Positions 1 through 8,583 of a stretch of DNA of 38,160 nucleotides are shown here, piece after piece. The DNA comes from an uncultured Lachnospiraceae bacterium (GTDB lineage: Bacteria > Bacillota > Clostridia > Lachnospirales > Lachnospiraceae). The notes below the pieces were generated by a model. It saw only the letters and a program-made list of their open reading frames with translations. It searched no databases and was not told the DNA's origin. The stretch covers positions 1 through 38,160 of the forward strand of contig CALWGV010000102.1 in assembly GCA_944380185.1 (NCBI GenBank), in the 5' to 3' direction. Positions within the stretch are counted from its first letter, which is position 1. Each line of letters begins with the position of its first letter. The position numbers and the translations under genes were made by a program.

Positions 1-91
1 TGATGTAACCCTTGATCTTCTCGATGGCGGCTGCCCTCTCATCGTCTTCGAGCTTAGCACTGAGCACTACGGCCAACTCATACTTGTTCAT
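1..91 (-). CDS. rpsF: 30S ribosomal protein bS6, N-terminal part
   Basis: The minus strand from base 91 reads MNKYELAVVLSAKLEDDERA and runs off the left edge after 30 codons. This is the typical start of bS6, the primary 16S rRNA-binding protein of the small-subunit platform. An AAAGGAGG box sits about 10 bases upstream of the ATG, and a good sigma-A promoter lies at 172-200. In Firmicutes rpsF normally heads an operon with ssb and rpsR, which would lie outside the window to the left. Only the first third of the protein is visible, but the motif is distinctive. Confidence 0.9.
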   Translation of the reverse strand, partial: MNKYELAVVLSAKLEDDERAAAIEKIKGYI

Positions 92-171
92 GCTTTCTCG
101 TACCTCCTTTTGGTCTCTGGCCCCTGCTGGCACGCAGGAGCAAGGATAGATTTGATGTGTTACGGTCTATT

Positions 172-200
172 ATCATAACATGGACAGCCCGGGATTGCAA
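172..200 (-). promoter_or_regulatory. Sigma-A promoter of rpsF
   Basis: Reading the minus strand, TTGCAA (195-200) and TATGAT (172-177) are separated by exactly 17 bases. The predicted start lies about 75 bases upstream of the rpsF ATG. A ribosomal operon is expected to have a strong constitutive promoter, so the fit is good. Confidence 0.7.
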
Positions 201-324
201 GTGATTTTTGTCTTTGTTTTTGTCTTTTTCTGCGGTTTGTTCATGATTTATTCATTTTTATCCGATATGCTGGGAAGGTTGTTTTGTGCTTCAAATATTT
301 CGAATTTAAAAGGAGTGTAATCTT

Positions 325-1377
325 ATGGAAAACAGACAGAATATCGCCGCCTCTGATACAGATTCATCCGGCAAAAAACGCCGCAGAAAATTTCCCCTCT
401 GGGGTAAAGTTCTCATTGTTTTGGCTGTTCTGGTGCTGGCCGCAGATATTTTTGTGAGCAATTATCTGGTCACCTATGCCATTGCCCGCTCTGGCGACGG
501 GGGCGACCGGGGAGATGCTGCCCTGGAGGTGGCAGGACCATCCACTGACTCTGCGTCTGCCATGGATGCCAACCGCCAGATACAGGACGCCCTGACCGCG
601 GCCTTTTTGGCAGATGTGCAGGAGCAGGAAGTTTCCATCGTCTCCTCCGACGGACTCACACTGGTAGGCGGCCTCTTTGAACACCAGCAGCCGGCCAGTC
701 ATCTCTGGGCTCTGGTAATCCATGGCAACCGCGGCAGCCACGAAAACATGTACGATCAGAGTGAACGCTTCTATGATGCCGGCTACAATGTGCTGGCTCC
801 CGACATGCGCGCCTGCGGCGGCAGCGAGGGCGATTATGTGGGCATGGGATGGACGGACCGCCTGGACGTGCTGCAGTGGATGGATTGGATCATTGAGCGG
901 GACCCTCAGGCTCAGATCGTCATGTACGGCGCCTCTATGGGCGGAGCAACGACAATGATGACCGCCGGCGAGGATACGCCGGAGCAGGTCGTAGCCTTTG
1001 TAGAAGACTGCGGCTATACCAGCGTCTGGGATATTTTCTCCTCGGAACTCTCCCTGCGCTTTGGTCTGCCTGATTTTCCCGTGCTCTACACGGCGGACCT
1101 GATCTCCTCCCTTCGCGCCGGATACAGCTTCTCGGAGGCTTCCTCCGTTGATCAGCTGGCCAACTGCGAAAAACCCATGCTTTTCATCCACGGCGAGCAG
1201 GACGATTTTGTCCCCTACTGGATGCTCCAGGAGGTCTATGACGCCAAGCCGGGCGATAACAAGCAGATGATAAGTGTCCCGGATGCCGGTCACGATGAGT
1301 CCCGTACCCTGTTGGGAGATGAATACTGGACCATCGTATTCGACTTTCTGAATCAGTATGTAACCCCTGCCGTCTGA
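325..1377 (+). CDS. Membrane-anchored alpha/beta hydrolase
   Basis: A 350-residue protein with a basic N-terminus and one transmembrane segment (about residues 25-45), followed by a Ser/Asp/Gly-rich spacer and an extracytoplasmic alpha/beta-hydrolase domain (about 100-345). The oxyanion strand ends in HGNRGS (133-138). The nucleophile elbow is GASMGG (Ser204). The acid is in HGEQDDFVP (Asp293) and the base in AGHDES (His323), so the triad is complete. It resembles the YqkD/BAAT-type serine hydrolases often annotated as alpha/beta fold family proteins; the substrate cannot be inferred. A good RBS (AAAGGAGTG) precedes the ATG. It is monocistronic and divergent from rpsF. Confidence 0.85.
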   Translation: MENRQNIAASDTDSSGKKRRRKFPLWGKVLIVLAVLVLAADIFVSNYLVTYAIARSGDGGDRGDAALEVAGPSTDSASAMDANRQIQDALTAAFLADVQEQEVSIVSSDGLTLVGGLFEHQQPASHLWALVIHGNRGSHENMYDQSERFYDAGYNVLAPDMRACGGSEGDYVGMGWTDRLDVLQWMDWIIERDPQAQIVMYGASMGGATTMMTAGEDTPEQVVAFVEDCGYTSVWDIFSSELSLRFGLPDFPVLYTADLISSLRAGYSFSEASSVDQLANCEKPMLFIHGEQDDFVPYWMLQEVYDAKPGDNKQMISVPDAGHDESRTLLGDEYWTIVFDFLNQYVTPAV

Positions 1378-1415
1378 TTCCTTCTCATTCCCTGGTTTTT
1401 CGCCTTTTTATCCAA

Positions 1416-1441
1416 GGCAGCTGGCAGACTTGCCAGCTGCC
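1416..1441. other. Perfect inverted repeat after the hydrolase gene
   Basis: GGCAGCTGGCA (1416-1426) and TGCCAGCTGCC (1431-1441) form an 11-bp stem with a 4-base loop. It lies between two converging genes, so a terminator is expected here. Neither side has a proper U-tract, so it is either a weak bidirectional terminator or a transcript-end stabiliser. Confidence 0.4.
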
Positions 1442-1568
1442 CCAGAAGATCCGTCCGTTCTCACGCTGTCGACCACCGCGCATTTTTTTCGCAGAAATCC
1501 TTCCGTCTTTTTGTCTTTTTCCGGCTTATTTTCTTCCCTTATATTCTCTCCGGTTTCTTTTTCCTTCA

Positions 1569-2915
1569 TCATCTGCCTTCCTTCCTCTTCCAGACAAAGC
1601 CGCAGATAGCATAGACCAGCAGGCAGACTCCTGCCGCTATTCCTGTGACGCCAATTCGATTAAGCCGATTTTCTACCCGTTCGCTTACCGGAACTGTCCT
1701 CCACACTGTCAGATTTTCTTCATCCAGGCCAATCACGTTCCGATAAACCGCATATCTTTCCTGGTCTCCCAGCACATCGTCCAGATACCGGCAGTCTATC
1801 ACTGCTGTGTTTTCGGATACTTCCGGCCACTCTTCACCATCCAAAGCCGCATAAGCCCGATATCCTTCATACACTTTAATATAATCTCCGGCAAATTCGG
1901 CATAGGACGTATAATCATCGAACACTTCTGCCTCTATCGCACGGGTATTTTCATAACGACCGCCCGCCAGACTGCTCAGACCGGCAAAAGCCAGGACGGC
2001 GACAGCCATCAGTCCGATGCCCAAAAGCCGGCGGCGCAGAAGAACCTGTTCAGCCTCCCGCCCCAGCCATGCTTTTCCCGCCAGATTGATCATTCCCCAC
2101 AGCAAGCTGTCCAAAAGGAGCACAGGCAGACAGGCATATAAGTAACTGGCGGCACGAAAAGAGATGTTAAGGTCAAGACTGATCATTTCCGCCGGAAGAT
2201 ATATCTCCATAAAGCTGTCCGGAAGGTTGTCAATATAAGGTGACGGCAGCGGTGCAGGCATCAGAAATTCTTCCGTATGCATAAGTACCGCAACCGCACA
2301 GCCTGCCAATGTGAGCGGCAGGAGCAGACCCATTACTCTCCCAAAAAATACCTTTCGGCAGCAGAGGCGCTGCACGCCCAGCTGAACGACTTCCTTCATA
2401 TCAAAATACTGCCGTCCGAGACAGATACCCGCCGCCAACAGAATAATCGCCGCCCAGATCACAGCGGTGAGACTGAAAGCCCAGTCAATCCCCAATTTAC
2501 CATCCATTATCCACAGAATTATCGGTCCTGCGGCGGAGAGCAGCCAGATGGGAATGCAGAAATAAGAAAAACTTTTTTTCGCATGACTGAGCTTCCATTG
2601 AATCAGTGACCCCGTTCTCCGTGTCTCTCGCTCCGAATCATCCGCCCCATCACTATCGCTTCCATATAAAGAAGCTGTTCCTTCTGTCTCTGCTTTTTCT
2701 CCCTTGTCCTCACCCATCAGAATCTCGTCCACCGTGACCCCATACAGAGCCGCCACCGCCGGCAGGATCGTCACCTCCGGGAGCCCCTTGCCCGACTCCC
2801 ATTTGCTGACCGCTTTATTTGAGATATGAAGTTTTTCCGCAGCCTCCATCTGTGTGTACCCTGCTCTCCTCCTCAAAAGTGCTAAATATAAACCGGTTTT
2901 TGTGCTGTCTACCAT
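1569..2915 (-). CDS. XRE-family regulator with polytopic membrane domain
   Basis: This 448-residue protein has an N-terminal Cro/C1-type helix-turn-helix (about residues 8-62). The recognition region reads SNKAVSKWESGKGLPE, a form common in Clostridia. A charged linker follows. The rest has about six hydrophobic segments: near 114-137, 143-167, 192-212, 256-282, 293-313 and 424-443. A large extracytoplasmic stretch sits between the last two. DNA-binding membrane proteins of this layout are frequent in Lachnospiraceae; most have unknown signals. A strong GGAGG-rich RBS precedes the ATG. No target or partner gene is adjacent, so its regulon is unknown. The DNA-binding role is secure; the sensory role is inference. 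Confidence 0.75.
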   Translation of the reverse strand: MVDSTKTGLYLALLRRRAGYTQMEAAEKLHISNKAVSKWESGKGLPEVTILPAVAALYGVTVDEILMGEDKGEKAETEGTASLYGSDSDGADDSERETRRTGSLIQWKLSHAKKSFSYFCIPIWLLSAAGPIILWIMDGKLGIDWAFSLTAVIWAAIILLAAGICLGRQYFDMKEVVQLGVQRLCCRKVFFGRVMGLLLPLTLAGCAVAVLMHTEEFLMPAPLPSPYIDNLPDSFMEIYLPAEMISLDLNISFRAASYLYACLPVLLLDSLLWGMINLAGKAWLGREAEQVLLRRRLLGIGLMAVAVLAFAGLSSLAGGRYENTRAIEAEVFDDYTSYAEFAGDYIKVYEGYRAYAALDGEEWPEVSENTAVIDCRYLDDVLGDQERYAVYRNVIGLDEENLTVWRTVPVSERVENRLNRIGVTGIAAGVCLLVYAICGFVWKRKEGR

Positions 2916-2967
2916 TCTCCTTTTCCTCCTCTCCAGCTTTGTATAATTCCTCGGTGCTTACACATAC

Positions 2968-2996
2968 ATCTTACCTTATGAGGAAAGGGGATGCAA
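2968..2996 (-). promoter_or_regulatory. Promoter of the XRE-type regulator
   Basis: On the minus strand TTGCAT (2991-2996) and TAAGAT (2968-2973) are 17 bases apart, about 50 bases upstream of the start codon at 2915. Confidence 0.45.
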
Positions 2997-3120
2997 CTTA
3001 CGGATAATGGAACCAGTCTACGCTTAGTAGATATCAAAAAATCTTCTTTTTTCTTCTTTCGGTGTCCTTGTTTGGCATCGGCCATAGAAATAAGAGAAGA
3101 GACCGGCTTTCTTTCCACGC

Positions 3121-3167
3121 AAAAACAGGGCTGCTGTCCCGTTTCCGACAAAGACAGCGGCCCTGTT
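3121..3167 (-). terminator. Intrinsic terminator of the merR-flavin reductase unit
   Basis: A 15-bp stem pairs 3124-3138 with 3153-3167 (one G-U pair, 14-base loop). On the minus strand it is followed directly by a run of T. It lies downstream of the flavin reductase stop at 3254. Confidence 0.75.
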
Positions 3168-3253
3168 TATCCGCAATTTTTCTATGGCTTATTTTTCTTG
3201 CCCGTTTTATTGTCTTTCTCAGACATCCTTTATTTTATCGGCTGTTTCGTCCT

Positions 3254-3814
3254 CTACTTCAGCGCCAGACCGTCCTTAAAGGCATTGCCCACCTTTTCCC
3301 CCAGCTTCAGGTAAGCATTGTTTACTGGGTCAAAGGTAATCGGAGAAAATTTGGACGGGTCGATCTTTCCGTCAGCCCCCAGGATACTCTCATCGGCGCT
3401 CACATTGACGATCTCGCCTACCAGGCGGCAGGATTCCTCGTCATAGCTCACCAGCCGGCACTCCACTGCCATGGGCAGTTCGTCGATCAGAGGAGCGTCT
3501 ACAAATTCGCTCTTCGTCGTGTGGAATCCAGCCCGCTCCAGCTTATCCGGCGTCTGATTGGCAGAGACAACTCCCACATAGTCGCATGCCGTCACATGGG
3601 CGGCATCGGCCATGCTGACTGTAAATGCCTTCCTGGCCAGGATATTTTTTACCGTCTTATGGCCGGCGCTCAGACACAGGGAAATCTGCGTATCGTCGCT
3701 GATTCCGCCCCAAGCTGCGTTCATGGCATCCGGCGTACCATCCTCACCGTATGTGGCAATAATAAACACCGGCTGCGGGTACAAATAGGGCTTTGCCCCA
3801 AAGTTCTTTCTCAT
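3254..3814 (-). CDS. Flavin reductase family protein (flavoredoxin-like)
   Basis: A 186-residue protein of the FMN-binding split-barrel family. Seen are an N-terminal YPQPVFIIATYGEDGTPD segment, NAAWGGISDD, and the region ISLCLSAGHKTVKNI that lines the flavin pocket in this family. Relatives are small soluble NAD(P)H:flavin reductases or flavoredoxins that carry electrons from reduced flavin. An RBS (GGAGGT) sits inside the end of the upstream regulator. The gene follows a MerR regulator by only 3 bases, so the two are co-transcribed and the reductase is the likely target. The signal may be redox or electrophile stress; this is inferred from the operon alone. Confidence 0.8.
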   Translation of the reverse strand: MRKNFGAKPYLYPQPVFIIATYGEDGTPDAMNAAWGGISDDTQISLCLSAGHKTVKNILARKAFTVSMADAAHVTACDYVGVVSANQTPDKLERAGFHTTKSEFVDAPLIDELPMAVECRLVSYDEESCRLVGEIVNVSADESILGADGKIDPSKFSPITFDPVNNAYLKLGEKVGNAFKDGLALK

Positions 3815-3817
3815 TGT

Positions 3818-4222
3818 TTAATTACCTCCATTCTCATCTCCATGCTTCTGATCCCAGGAAAGTTTTCCGCTGTTTATCGCATCCTCATAAACACGGATCT
3901 TGTAATCCAGCCTTTCCAGGGCGCGGTCGATCCGGTCTCTTCTCTCCACGATAGCCTGCCGCTGATTCTGCAAAAGCTCCAGGCGGGCCTTCATGGTCGA
4001 ATCACCCTGACGGTTCAGCCTGACATACTCCACCATTGCCTCCACCGACATGCCGGCATTTCGCAGGCAGATAGCCAGCTCTACCCATCCCAGATCGCTC
4101 TCCTGGTAATCCCGGATCCCCCCGGCAGTCCTCGTCACCGGCGGAATCATCCCGATCTTCTCATAGTAGCGGAGCGTATCCTGAGAAATGCCGTATTTTT
4201 CACTTACTTGTCTGATCGTCAT
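3818..4222 (-). CDS. MerR-family transcriptional regulator
   Basis: A 134-residue protein. The winged helix-turn-helix is at residues 1-70, with QVSEKYGISQDTLRYYEKIGMIPP at its start, and a dimerisation coiled coil runs from about 80 to 118. There is no Cys-rich metal site, which places it with the AdhR/YyaN-like branch rather than the metal sensors. It is the first gene of a two-gene unit with the flavin reductase. The promoter at 4314-4344 has the 19-bp spacer that MerR proteins untwist, so autoregulation is likely. Confidence 0.85.
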   Translation of the reverse strand: MTIRQVSEKYGISQDTLRYYEKIGMIPPVTRTAGGIRDYQESDLGWVELAICLRNAGMSVEAMVEYVRLNRQGDSTMKARLELLQNQRQAIVERRDRIDRALERLDYKIRVYEDAINSGKLSWDQKHGDENGGN

Positions 4223-4313
4223 TTCTGTCCCTCCGATTCGCAGGTTATCCGACTGGTTTTCCTTTGCGGGCTGTCCCTGGGATCTCTGCGCATTTTCGTT
4301 TTGATATGCTCCT

Positions 4314-4344
4314 ATTATACTTCTTTAAGTCCACTCCAAGTCAA
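4314..4344 (-). promoter_or_regulatory. MerR-type promoter with 19-bp spacer
   Basis: On the minus strand TTGACT (4339-4344) and a perfect TATAAT (4314-4319) are 19 bases apart. The spacer carries an imperfect dyad of the ACTTGGAGT / ACTTAAAGA type. Over-long spacers with a dyad are the hallmark of promoters activated by MerR proteins. The start of the MerR gene is about 90 bases downstream. Confidence 0.7.
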
Positions 4345-4391
4345 GATTCCCGCCGTCTGCGGCTGTGAAATAACCGTGAAAATATCGGTTT

Positions 4392-6248
4392 TCATCTCTG
4401 GCTCACCGGCCTGGTAGCCTCCTTGAGCCATGCTCTCTCCGCCGCAGGCAGATAGGGCGCGATTTTTTCTTTTACCATGGCGTGATAATCATCCAGAAGC
4501 TTTCTCTCCTCTTCGTTGAGCAGAGAGATATCCACTCCATCCAGATCAAAGGGCACCAGAGTCAGTGTCTCAAAAAACATAAATTGTCCGTAGGCGGTCT
4601 TCTGCCCTTTACGGCACAGCAGCAGATTCTCGTGGCGAATGCCGAATTTTCCCTCCAGGTACAGACCCGGCTCATCTGAGGTCACCATTCCTTCCTCCAG
4701 CACACAGCTGTCATTGCGCTCCGGCACAATTCTCCAGCGGAAGCCGTTAGGACCTTCATGCACATTCAGGAAATATCCTACCCCATGGCCGGTTCCATGA
4801 TTATAATCAAGGCCCAGATCCCACAGAGGGCGGCGGCAGATATAGTCCAGATTCATCCCGCGGCAGCCATAGAGGAAGCGGGCGGCAGCCAGATTCAGGT
4901 TGCCCTTCAGCACCAGCGTGAAATATTTTTTGTGCTCCTCGTCAACGTCTCCCAGCGCAAAGGTGCGGGTGATATCCGTGGTTCCCTCCAGATACTGTCC
5001 GCCGGAATCCACCAGAAGGAAATCATCCATTTTCAGACGACTGTCCGTCTCCGGTGTGGCCGAGTAGTGAACGATAGCTCCGTGAGGCCCGAAACCGGCA
5101 ATGGTGTCAAAGCTGGGGCCCATGTAATGCTCCTGCTCCTCGCGAAATGCAGCCAACTTGTCCGCCGCACTGATCTCCGTAACCGGCGCGCCTTCCTCAT
5201 CAGTAATCACCTGGCTGCCAACCTCACGGGCCGCCTCAGCTCTCTTCTTCAGCCAATACATAAAACGGGTCACCGCCACGCCGTCCTTCAGATGCGCCCT
5301 GCGGATATTTTCCATCTCCACCGAATTTTTGACCGCCTTGGCCATCAGCGTAGGATTGACTGCATCCACCACCCTCACCCCGTCGGGGATTCCGGCCCGC
5401 AGCGCATAGTTCACCTTGCTGCCGTCCAGCATCACTGTCCGGCCGGCACCGATTCGGCTGATCCACAGATAGATATTGTTATAGGGCAGAAGCCGGACAC
5501 CGTCAGATGCCAGAGCACTGCGGCAGGCATCGTCAAAAGCCGTCTCGTTGGCAAACAGAAGCACTCTCTCTGCCGTCACCGCCACATAGGACAGGACTAC
5601 GGGATTGCATTTTACATCATCTCCCCGAATATTCAAAAGCCAGGCGATATCATCCAGGGACGACAGCACAAAGCAGTCGGCTCCGTTCTCCTCCATAGCC
5701 TTTCTCACGCCGGCAAGCTTGTCCGCCCGGCTCTGCCCCGCATATTCCTCTCCCAGGAGCATCACGGGACGAGCAGACATGGCCGGGCGATCCGTCCATA
5801 CCTCACCGGAGAGATCATGGGTATAATCTATCCTCACCCCTTTTTCCCGCAGCCGCTTTGACAGCTTTTGCGCCTCTCTGGCGGATACCGTCCGCCCGTC
5901 AAAGCCCAGGCACTGACCGGCCTTCAGCGCTTCCACCAGAAAATCCTCCACTGTGGGAACGCCCTCCTGCCCCATTTTGTACAAATCGATTCCGCTGCCC
6001 ATAAGCTGGGCCTCCGCCTGGAGGAAATACCGGCCGTCCGTCCAGAGTCCTGCCATATCCTCCGTCACCACCAGAGTGCCCGCCGAGCCGGTAAAGCCCG
6101 ACAGATACTGGCGGCACTTGAAATAATCTCCTACATATTCTGAACCATGGAAGTCGTCGGTGGGCACCAGCCAGGCATCGATTCCATGCTCCTTCATTTT
6201 TCCGCGCAGAGCAGAAAGTCTCTCCGTCACAGTCATTTCTGTATTCAT
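4392..6248 (-). CDS. Xaa-Pro aminopeptidase (aminopeptidase P, M24B)
   Basis: This 618-residue enzyme removes N-terminal residues that precede proline. Two creatinase-N domains (about 8-145 and 160-310) precede the pita-bread M24 catalytic domain (about 315-540) and a short C-terminal domain. The dinuclear metal ligands are all visible: Asp414 in DSGGQY, Asp425 in TTDITRT, His488 in HGTGHGVG, Glu526 in SDEPG and Glu540 in IRHEN. The three-domain length matches the long eukaryote-like form (about 600 residues), not the 350-440-residue bacterial PepQ/PepP. An RBS (AGAGG) precedes the ATG. It follows the YtvI-like gene by 49 bases, so they may share a transcript. Confidence 0.92.
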   Translation of the reverse strand: MNTEMTVTERLSALRGKMKEHGIDAWLVPTDDFHGSEYVGDYFKCRQYLSGFTGSAGTLVVTEDMAGLWTDGRYFLQAEAQLMGSGIDLYKMGQEGVPTVEDFLVEALKAGQCLGFDGRTVSAREAQKLSKRLREKGVRIDYTHDLSGEVWTDRPAMSARPVMLLGEEYAGQSRADKLAGVRKAMEENGADCFVLSSLDDIAWLLNIRGDDVKCNPVVLSYVAVTAERVLLFANETAFDDACRSALASDGVRLLPYNNIYLWISRIGAGRTVMLDGSKVNYALRAGIPDGVRVVDAVNPTLMAKAVKNSVEMENIRRAHLKDGVAVTRFMYWLKKRAEAAREVGSQVITDEEGAPVTEISAADKLAAFREEQEHYMGPSFDTIAGFGPHGAIVHYSATPETDSRLKMDDFLLVDSGGQYLEGTTDITRTFALGDVDEEHKKYFTLVLKGNLNLAAARFLYGCRGMNLDYICRRPLWDLGLDYNHGTGHGVGYFLNVHEGPNGFRWRIVPERNDSCVLEEGMVTSDEPGLYLEGKFGIRHENLLLCRKGQKTAYGQFMFFETLTLVPFDLDGVDISLLNEEERKLLDDYHAMVKEKIAPYLPAAERAWLKEATRPVSQR

Positions 6249-6297
6249 TATTTTACCTCTTTTCTTCAGAGCGATTGTCTCATTGCTATTTTCTCAT

Positions 6298-7425
6298 TCA
6301 GTCTGACCCCCGGCGAAAATCATTGATCAGATCTGCCAGCTCCTTTACCGCCAAAATCAAACCGTCAAAGGCTCCATACTTGTAGAATTCAATGACGATG
6401 AGCCCCGCCGGAACAGCCAGGATCATGCCTCCGATACCGCTGAAGCGAAAACCCAGATACAGCAGAAACAGCGTCAAAAGCGGATTGACGCCCATGCTGT
6501 CCCCCACCACCTTAGGCTGAATCATCTGACGCACCGCCTGCGTGATCAGCCAGCAGGCCAGAAGACCGATACCCATATAGACACGGCCGCTGATAAACTG
6601 CAGCAAAGCCCACGGAATCAGCACCGTACCGGTTCCAAAGACCGGCAGGAAATCGAGAAAGGCGATGAGCACAGCCCAGATCGCCGCATAAGGCACCTGA
6701 AGGACCAGAAAGCCTACCAGCAGGAGCACGGCCACCACAGCCATGATCTTAAACTGAGCCAGGAAATATCCCCCTACCAGACGTCCCGTGTTGCGCCGCA
6801 GCAGATTTAAATACTCCTGCACCTTGGCCGGCATAATCCGGCGGTACAAAGCTCCCATCTTTTCCTTCTCTGCCAGGAAAAAATAGGAGGAGAGGATGGC
6901 AAAAAATATTCCCACCACCACCGACGGAATACTCATGGCCAGGTTGCCGGCGGCTTCCATGGTGGGCGCGCCCAGACTTCCTGCAAATTCCTTGATGGCC
7001 TCCACCAGACCATCCCCCAGATTGGACAGAGTCGTCTCCAGATTGGCCGGCAGACTGGGAATCAGCTCCTCCAGGCGAGTAAAGGCCAGCTGCAGCTGAT
7101 CTCCCACCGACTCCAGAACCGACGGCAGATCGCTGATAAACCCCATCAGCTCCCGCACCAGACGGCTCAAGACGGCATAACCGCCTATAATCACCAGTGC
7201 CAGGACACCGCCTATGATCAGCACCGTCCCAAACTTGCGCCGCAGCCGCAGCTTGCGCTCCAGGAAACGGACCATGGGATTGGCAATCAGCGCGATGATG
7301 CCTCCGATCACAAAGGGAGCAAAGAATCCCAGGACTCTCGGCACCAGCCAGACGATCAGCCCAATCGCCAGCAAAGGTATCAGGATATTCAACAGTATTC
7401 TGGCAAGTCTGCGAATCGTATTCAT
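6298..7425 (-). CDS. AI-2E family transporter, YtvI-like
   Basis: A 375-residue polytopic protein of the AI-2E/PerM family (PF01594). Two N-terminal helices (about 10-30 and 32-50) and one at 65-87 precede an extracytoplasmic amphipathic segment (about 95-160). At least four more helices follow, and the C-terminal third holds the IAFLDFLPVFGTG and QPKVVGDSMGVNPL signatures. The family includes the sporulation protein YtvI and Na+/H+ or small-molecule exporters; the exact function is open. An autoinducer role should not be assumed. It starts 6 bases after hisC, so the pair is an operon. Confidence 0.8.
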   Translation of the reverse strand: MNTIRRLARILLNILIPLLAIGLIVWLVPRVLGFFAPFVIGGIIALIANPMVRFLERKLRLRRKFGTVLIIGGVLALVIIGGYAVLSRLVRELMGFISDLPSVLESVGDQLQLAFTRLEELIPSLPANLETTLSNLGDGLVEAIKEFAGSLGAPTMEAAGNLAMSIPSVVVGIFFAILSSYFFLAEKEKMGALYRRIMPAKVQEYLNLLRRNTGRLVGGYFLAQFKIMAVVAVLLLVGFLVLQVPYAAIWAVLIAFLDFLPVFGTGTVLIPWALLQFISGRVYMGIGLLACWLITQAVRQMIQPKVVGDSMGVNPLLTLFLLYLGFRFSGIGGMILAVPAGLIVIEFYKYGAFDGLILAVKELADLINDFRRGSD

Positions 7426-7431
7426 CCTATC

Positions 7432-8493
7432 TCACCCCTTATATCCGGCCAGAAAATCATAGAGCTTCGCCATCTCCTCATCGGTTCCGATGGTGATGCG
7501 CAGATAATTGTCGATCCGCGGCTGACGGAAATAGCGCACATAAATGTTTTCCTGCCTCAGATCTTCATAGAGTTTTTGCGCGCGCCAGACCGGATGTGTC
7601 ACGAAGAGAAAATTGGCCTGGGAATCCTCAAACACAAAACCGAATTCCCGCAGTTTTGCGGCTGCCTGAGCTCTGGTTGCCTGCACCTTCTCCACCGTCT
7701 TTTCAAAGTACGCCCGATTTTTCAGCGCCGCCGTTCCTGCTTTGATGGCCAGCCGGCTCATGGTATAGGAGTTAAAGGAATATTTTACATTCTTCAGGGC
7801 TCCGATCAGCTCCGGCTGCCCTACGGCAAAGCCGATGCGGACTCCGGCCAGAGAGCGGGACTTGGAGAACGTCTGCACCACCAGCAGATTGTCATATCGG
7901 TCGGTGAGCTCCACCGCGCTTTTCGCCCCAAAGTCCACATATGCCTCGTCCACGATCACCACCGAGCCGGGATTTCGCCGCAGGATCTCTTCGATATTTT
8001 CCAGAGATTCTCCGATGCCGGTAGGCGCATTGGGGTTGGGAAAAATAATTCCTCCGTTCTCCCGGAAATAATCTTCCTTTCGCAGGCGGAACTGCTCGTC
8101 CAGCGGTATCTTTTCAAAAGGGATGTGAAAAAGACCGGCCCAGACCTCATAAAAGGAATAGGTGATATCCGGGAAAAGCAGCGGCTTATCTCCGTTGAAA
8201 AAGGTCAGAAAACTCATGGCCAGCACATCGTCCGACCCCACGCCCACAAAGATTCTGTCGGCAGGCAGCTCGTAAAAAGCAGCTAAAGCAGAAGTCAGCT
8301 CCCTTGCCTCGGGGTCGGGATAGCGTCTGAGCATCCCGGCCTCGCCGGCCGCCATGCAGAGCGCTTCCTCCACCTCGGGAGCCGGCGGATAGGGATTTTC
8401 ATTGGTATTGAGCTTTACCACATGAAGCCCGGCCGGCTGCTCCCCCGGTGTGTATGGCGTCACGCGGCGAACGTTGTCTCTCCAGTCCTGCAT
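7432..8493 (-). CDS. hisC: Histidinol-phosphate aminotransferase
   Basis: A 353-residue fold-I PLP aminotransferase. It converts imidazole-acetol phosphate plus glutamate to L-histidinol phosphate in histidine synthesis. Seen are LNTNENPYPP near the start, PNAPTG (154-159), the PLP-contacting Asp182 and Tyr185 in VDEAYVDF, and the Schiff-base Lys211 in TFSKSRSLAG. The length is normal. No other his genes are near, so the gene is detached from the pathway operon; such stand-alone copies may also serve aromatic amino acids. The RBS is GAGGAG, 6 bases before the ATG. A hairpin at 8534-8573 separates it from glmM upstream. Confidence 0.9.
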   Translation of the reverse strand: MQDWRDNVRRVTPYTPGEQPAGLHVVKLNTNENPYPPAPEVEEALCMAAGEAGMLRRYPDPEARELTSALAAFYELPADRIFVGVGSDDVLAMSFLTFFNGDKPLLFPDITYSFYEVWAGLFHIPFEKIPLDEQFRLRKEDYFRENGGIIFPNPNAPTGIGESLENIEEILRRNPGSVVIVDEAYVDFGAKSAVELTDRYDNLLVVQTFSKSRSLAGVRIGFAVGQPELIGALKNVKYSFNSYTMSRLAIKAGTAALKNRAYFEKTVEKVQATRAQAAAKLREFGFVFEDSQANFLFVTHPVWRAQKLYEDLRQENIYVRYFRQPRIDNYLRITIGTDEEMAKLYDFLAGYKG

Positions 8494-8533
8494 TTCTTCT
8501 CCTCTATTATTGTCTCATCTACAATGAAAGGAT

Positions 8534-8573
8534 GCGCAGCTTCCATCTCCTTTAACGGCTATGGCAGCTGCGC
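8534..8573 (-). terminator. Probable terminator after glmM
   Basis: GCGCAGCT (8534-8541) pairs with AGCTGCGC (8566-8573) and, after one mismatch, CCAT (8543-8546) pairs with ATGG (8561-8564). It lies 11 bases after the glmM stop. The minus-strand tail (CCTTTCATT) is only moderately T-rich, so termination may be partial. Confidence 0.45.
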
Positions 8574-8583
8574 CCGTTTTATC

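Larger units (their letters stand above)
2916..3253. other. Intergenic region between XRE regulator and flavin reductase
   Basis: This 338-base stretch has no credible gene. It contains a promoter for the XRE-type regulator (2968-2996) and a strong terminator for the flavin reductase unit (3121-3167). Short reading frames on both strands here have no recognisable composition or RBS. Confidence 0.6.

Noticed and set aside
3062-4417. Long plus-strand open frame opposite the flavin reductase and MerR genes
   Set aside because: It is antisense to two well-supported genes, with no RBS, domain or plausible composition.
6298-7425. AI-2E family protein as a quorum-sensing exporter
   Set aside because: The family name is historical; YtvI and antiporter members are equally good matches and nothing nearby concerns autoinducer-2.
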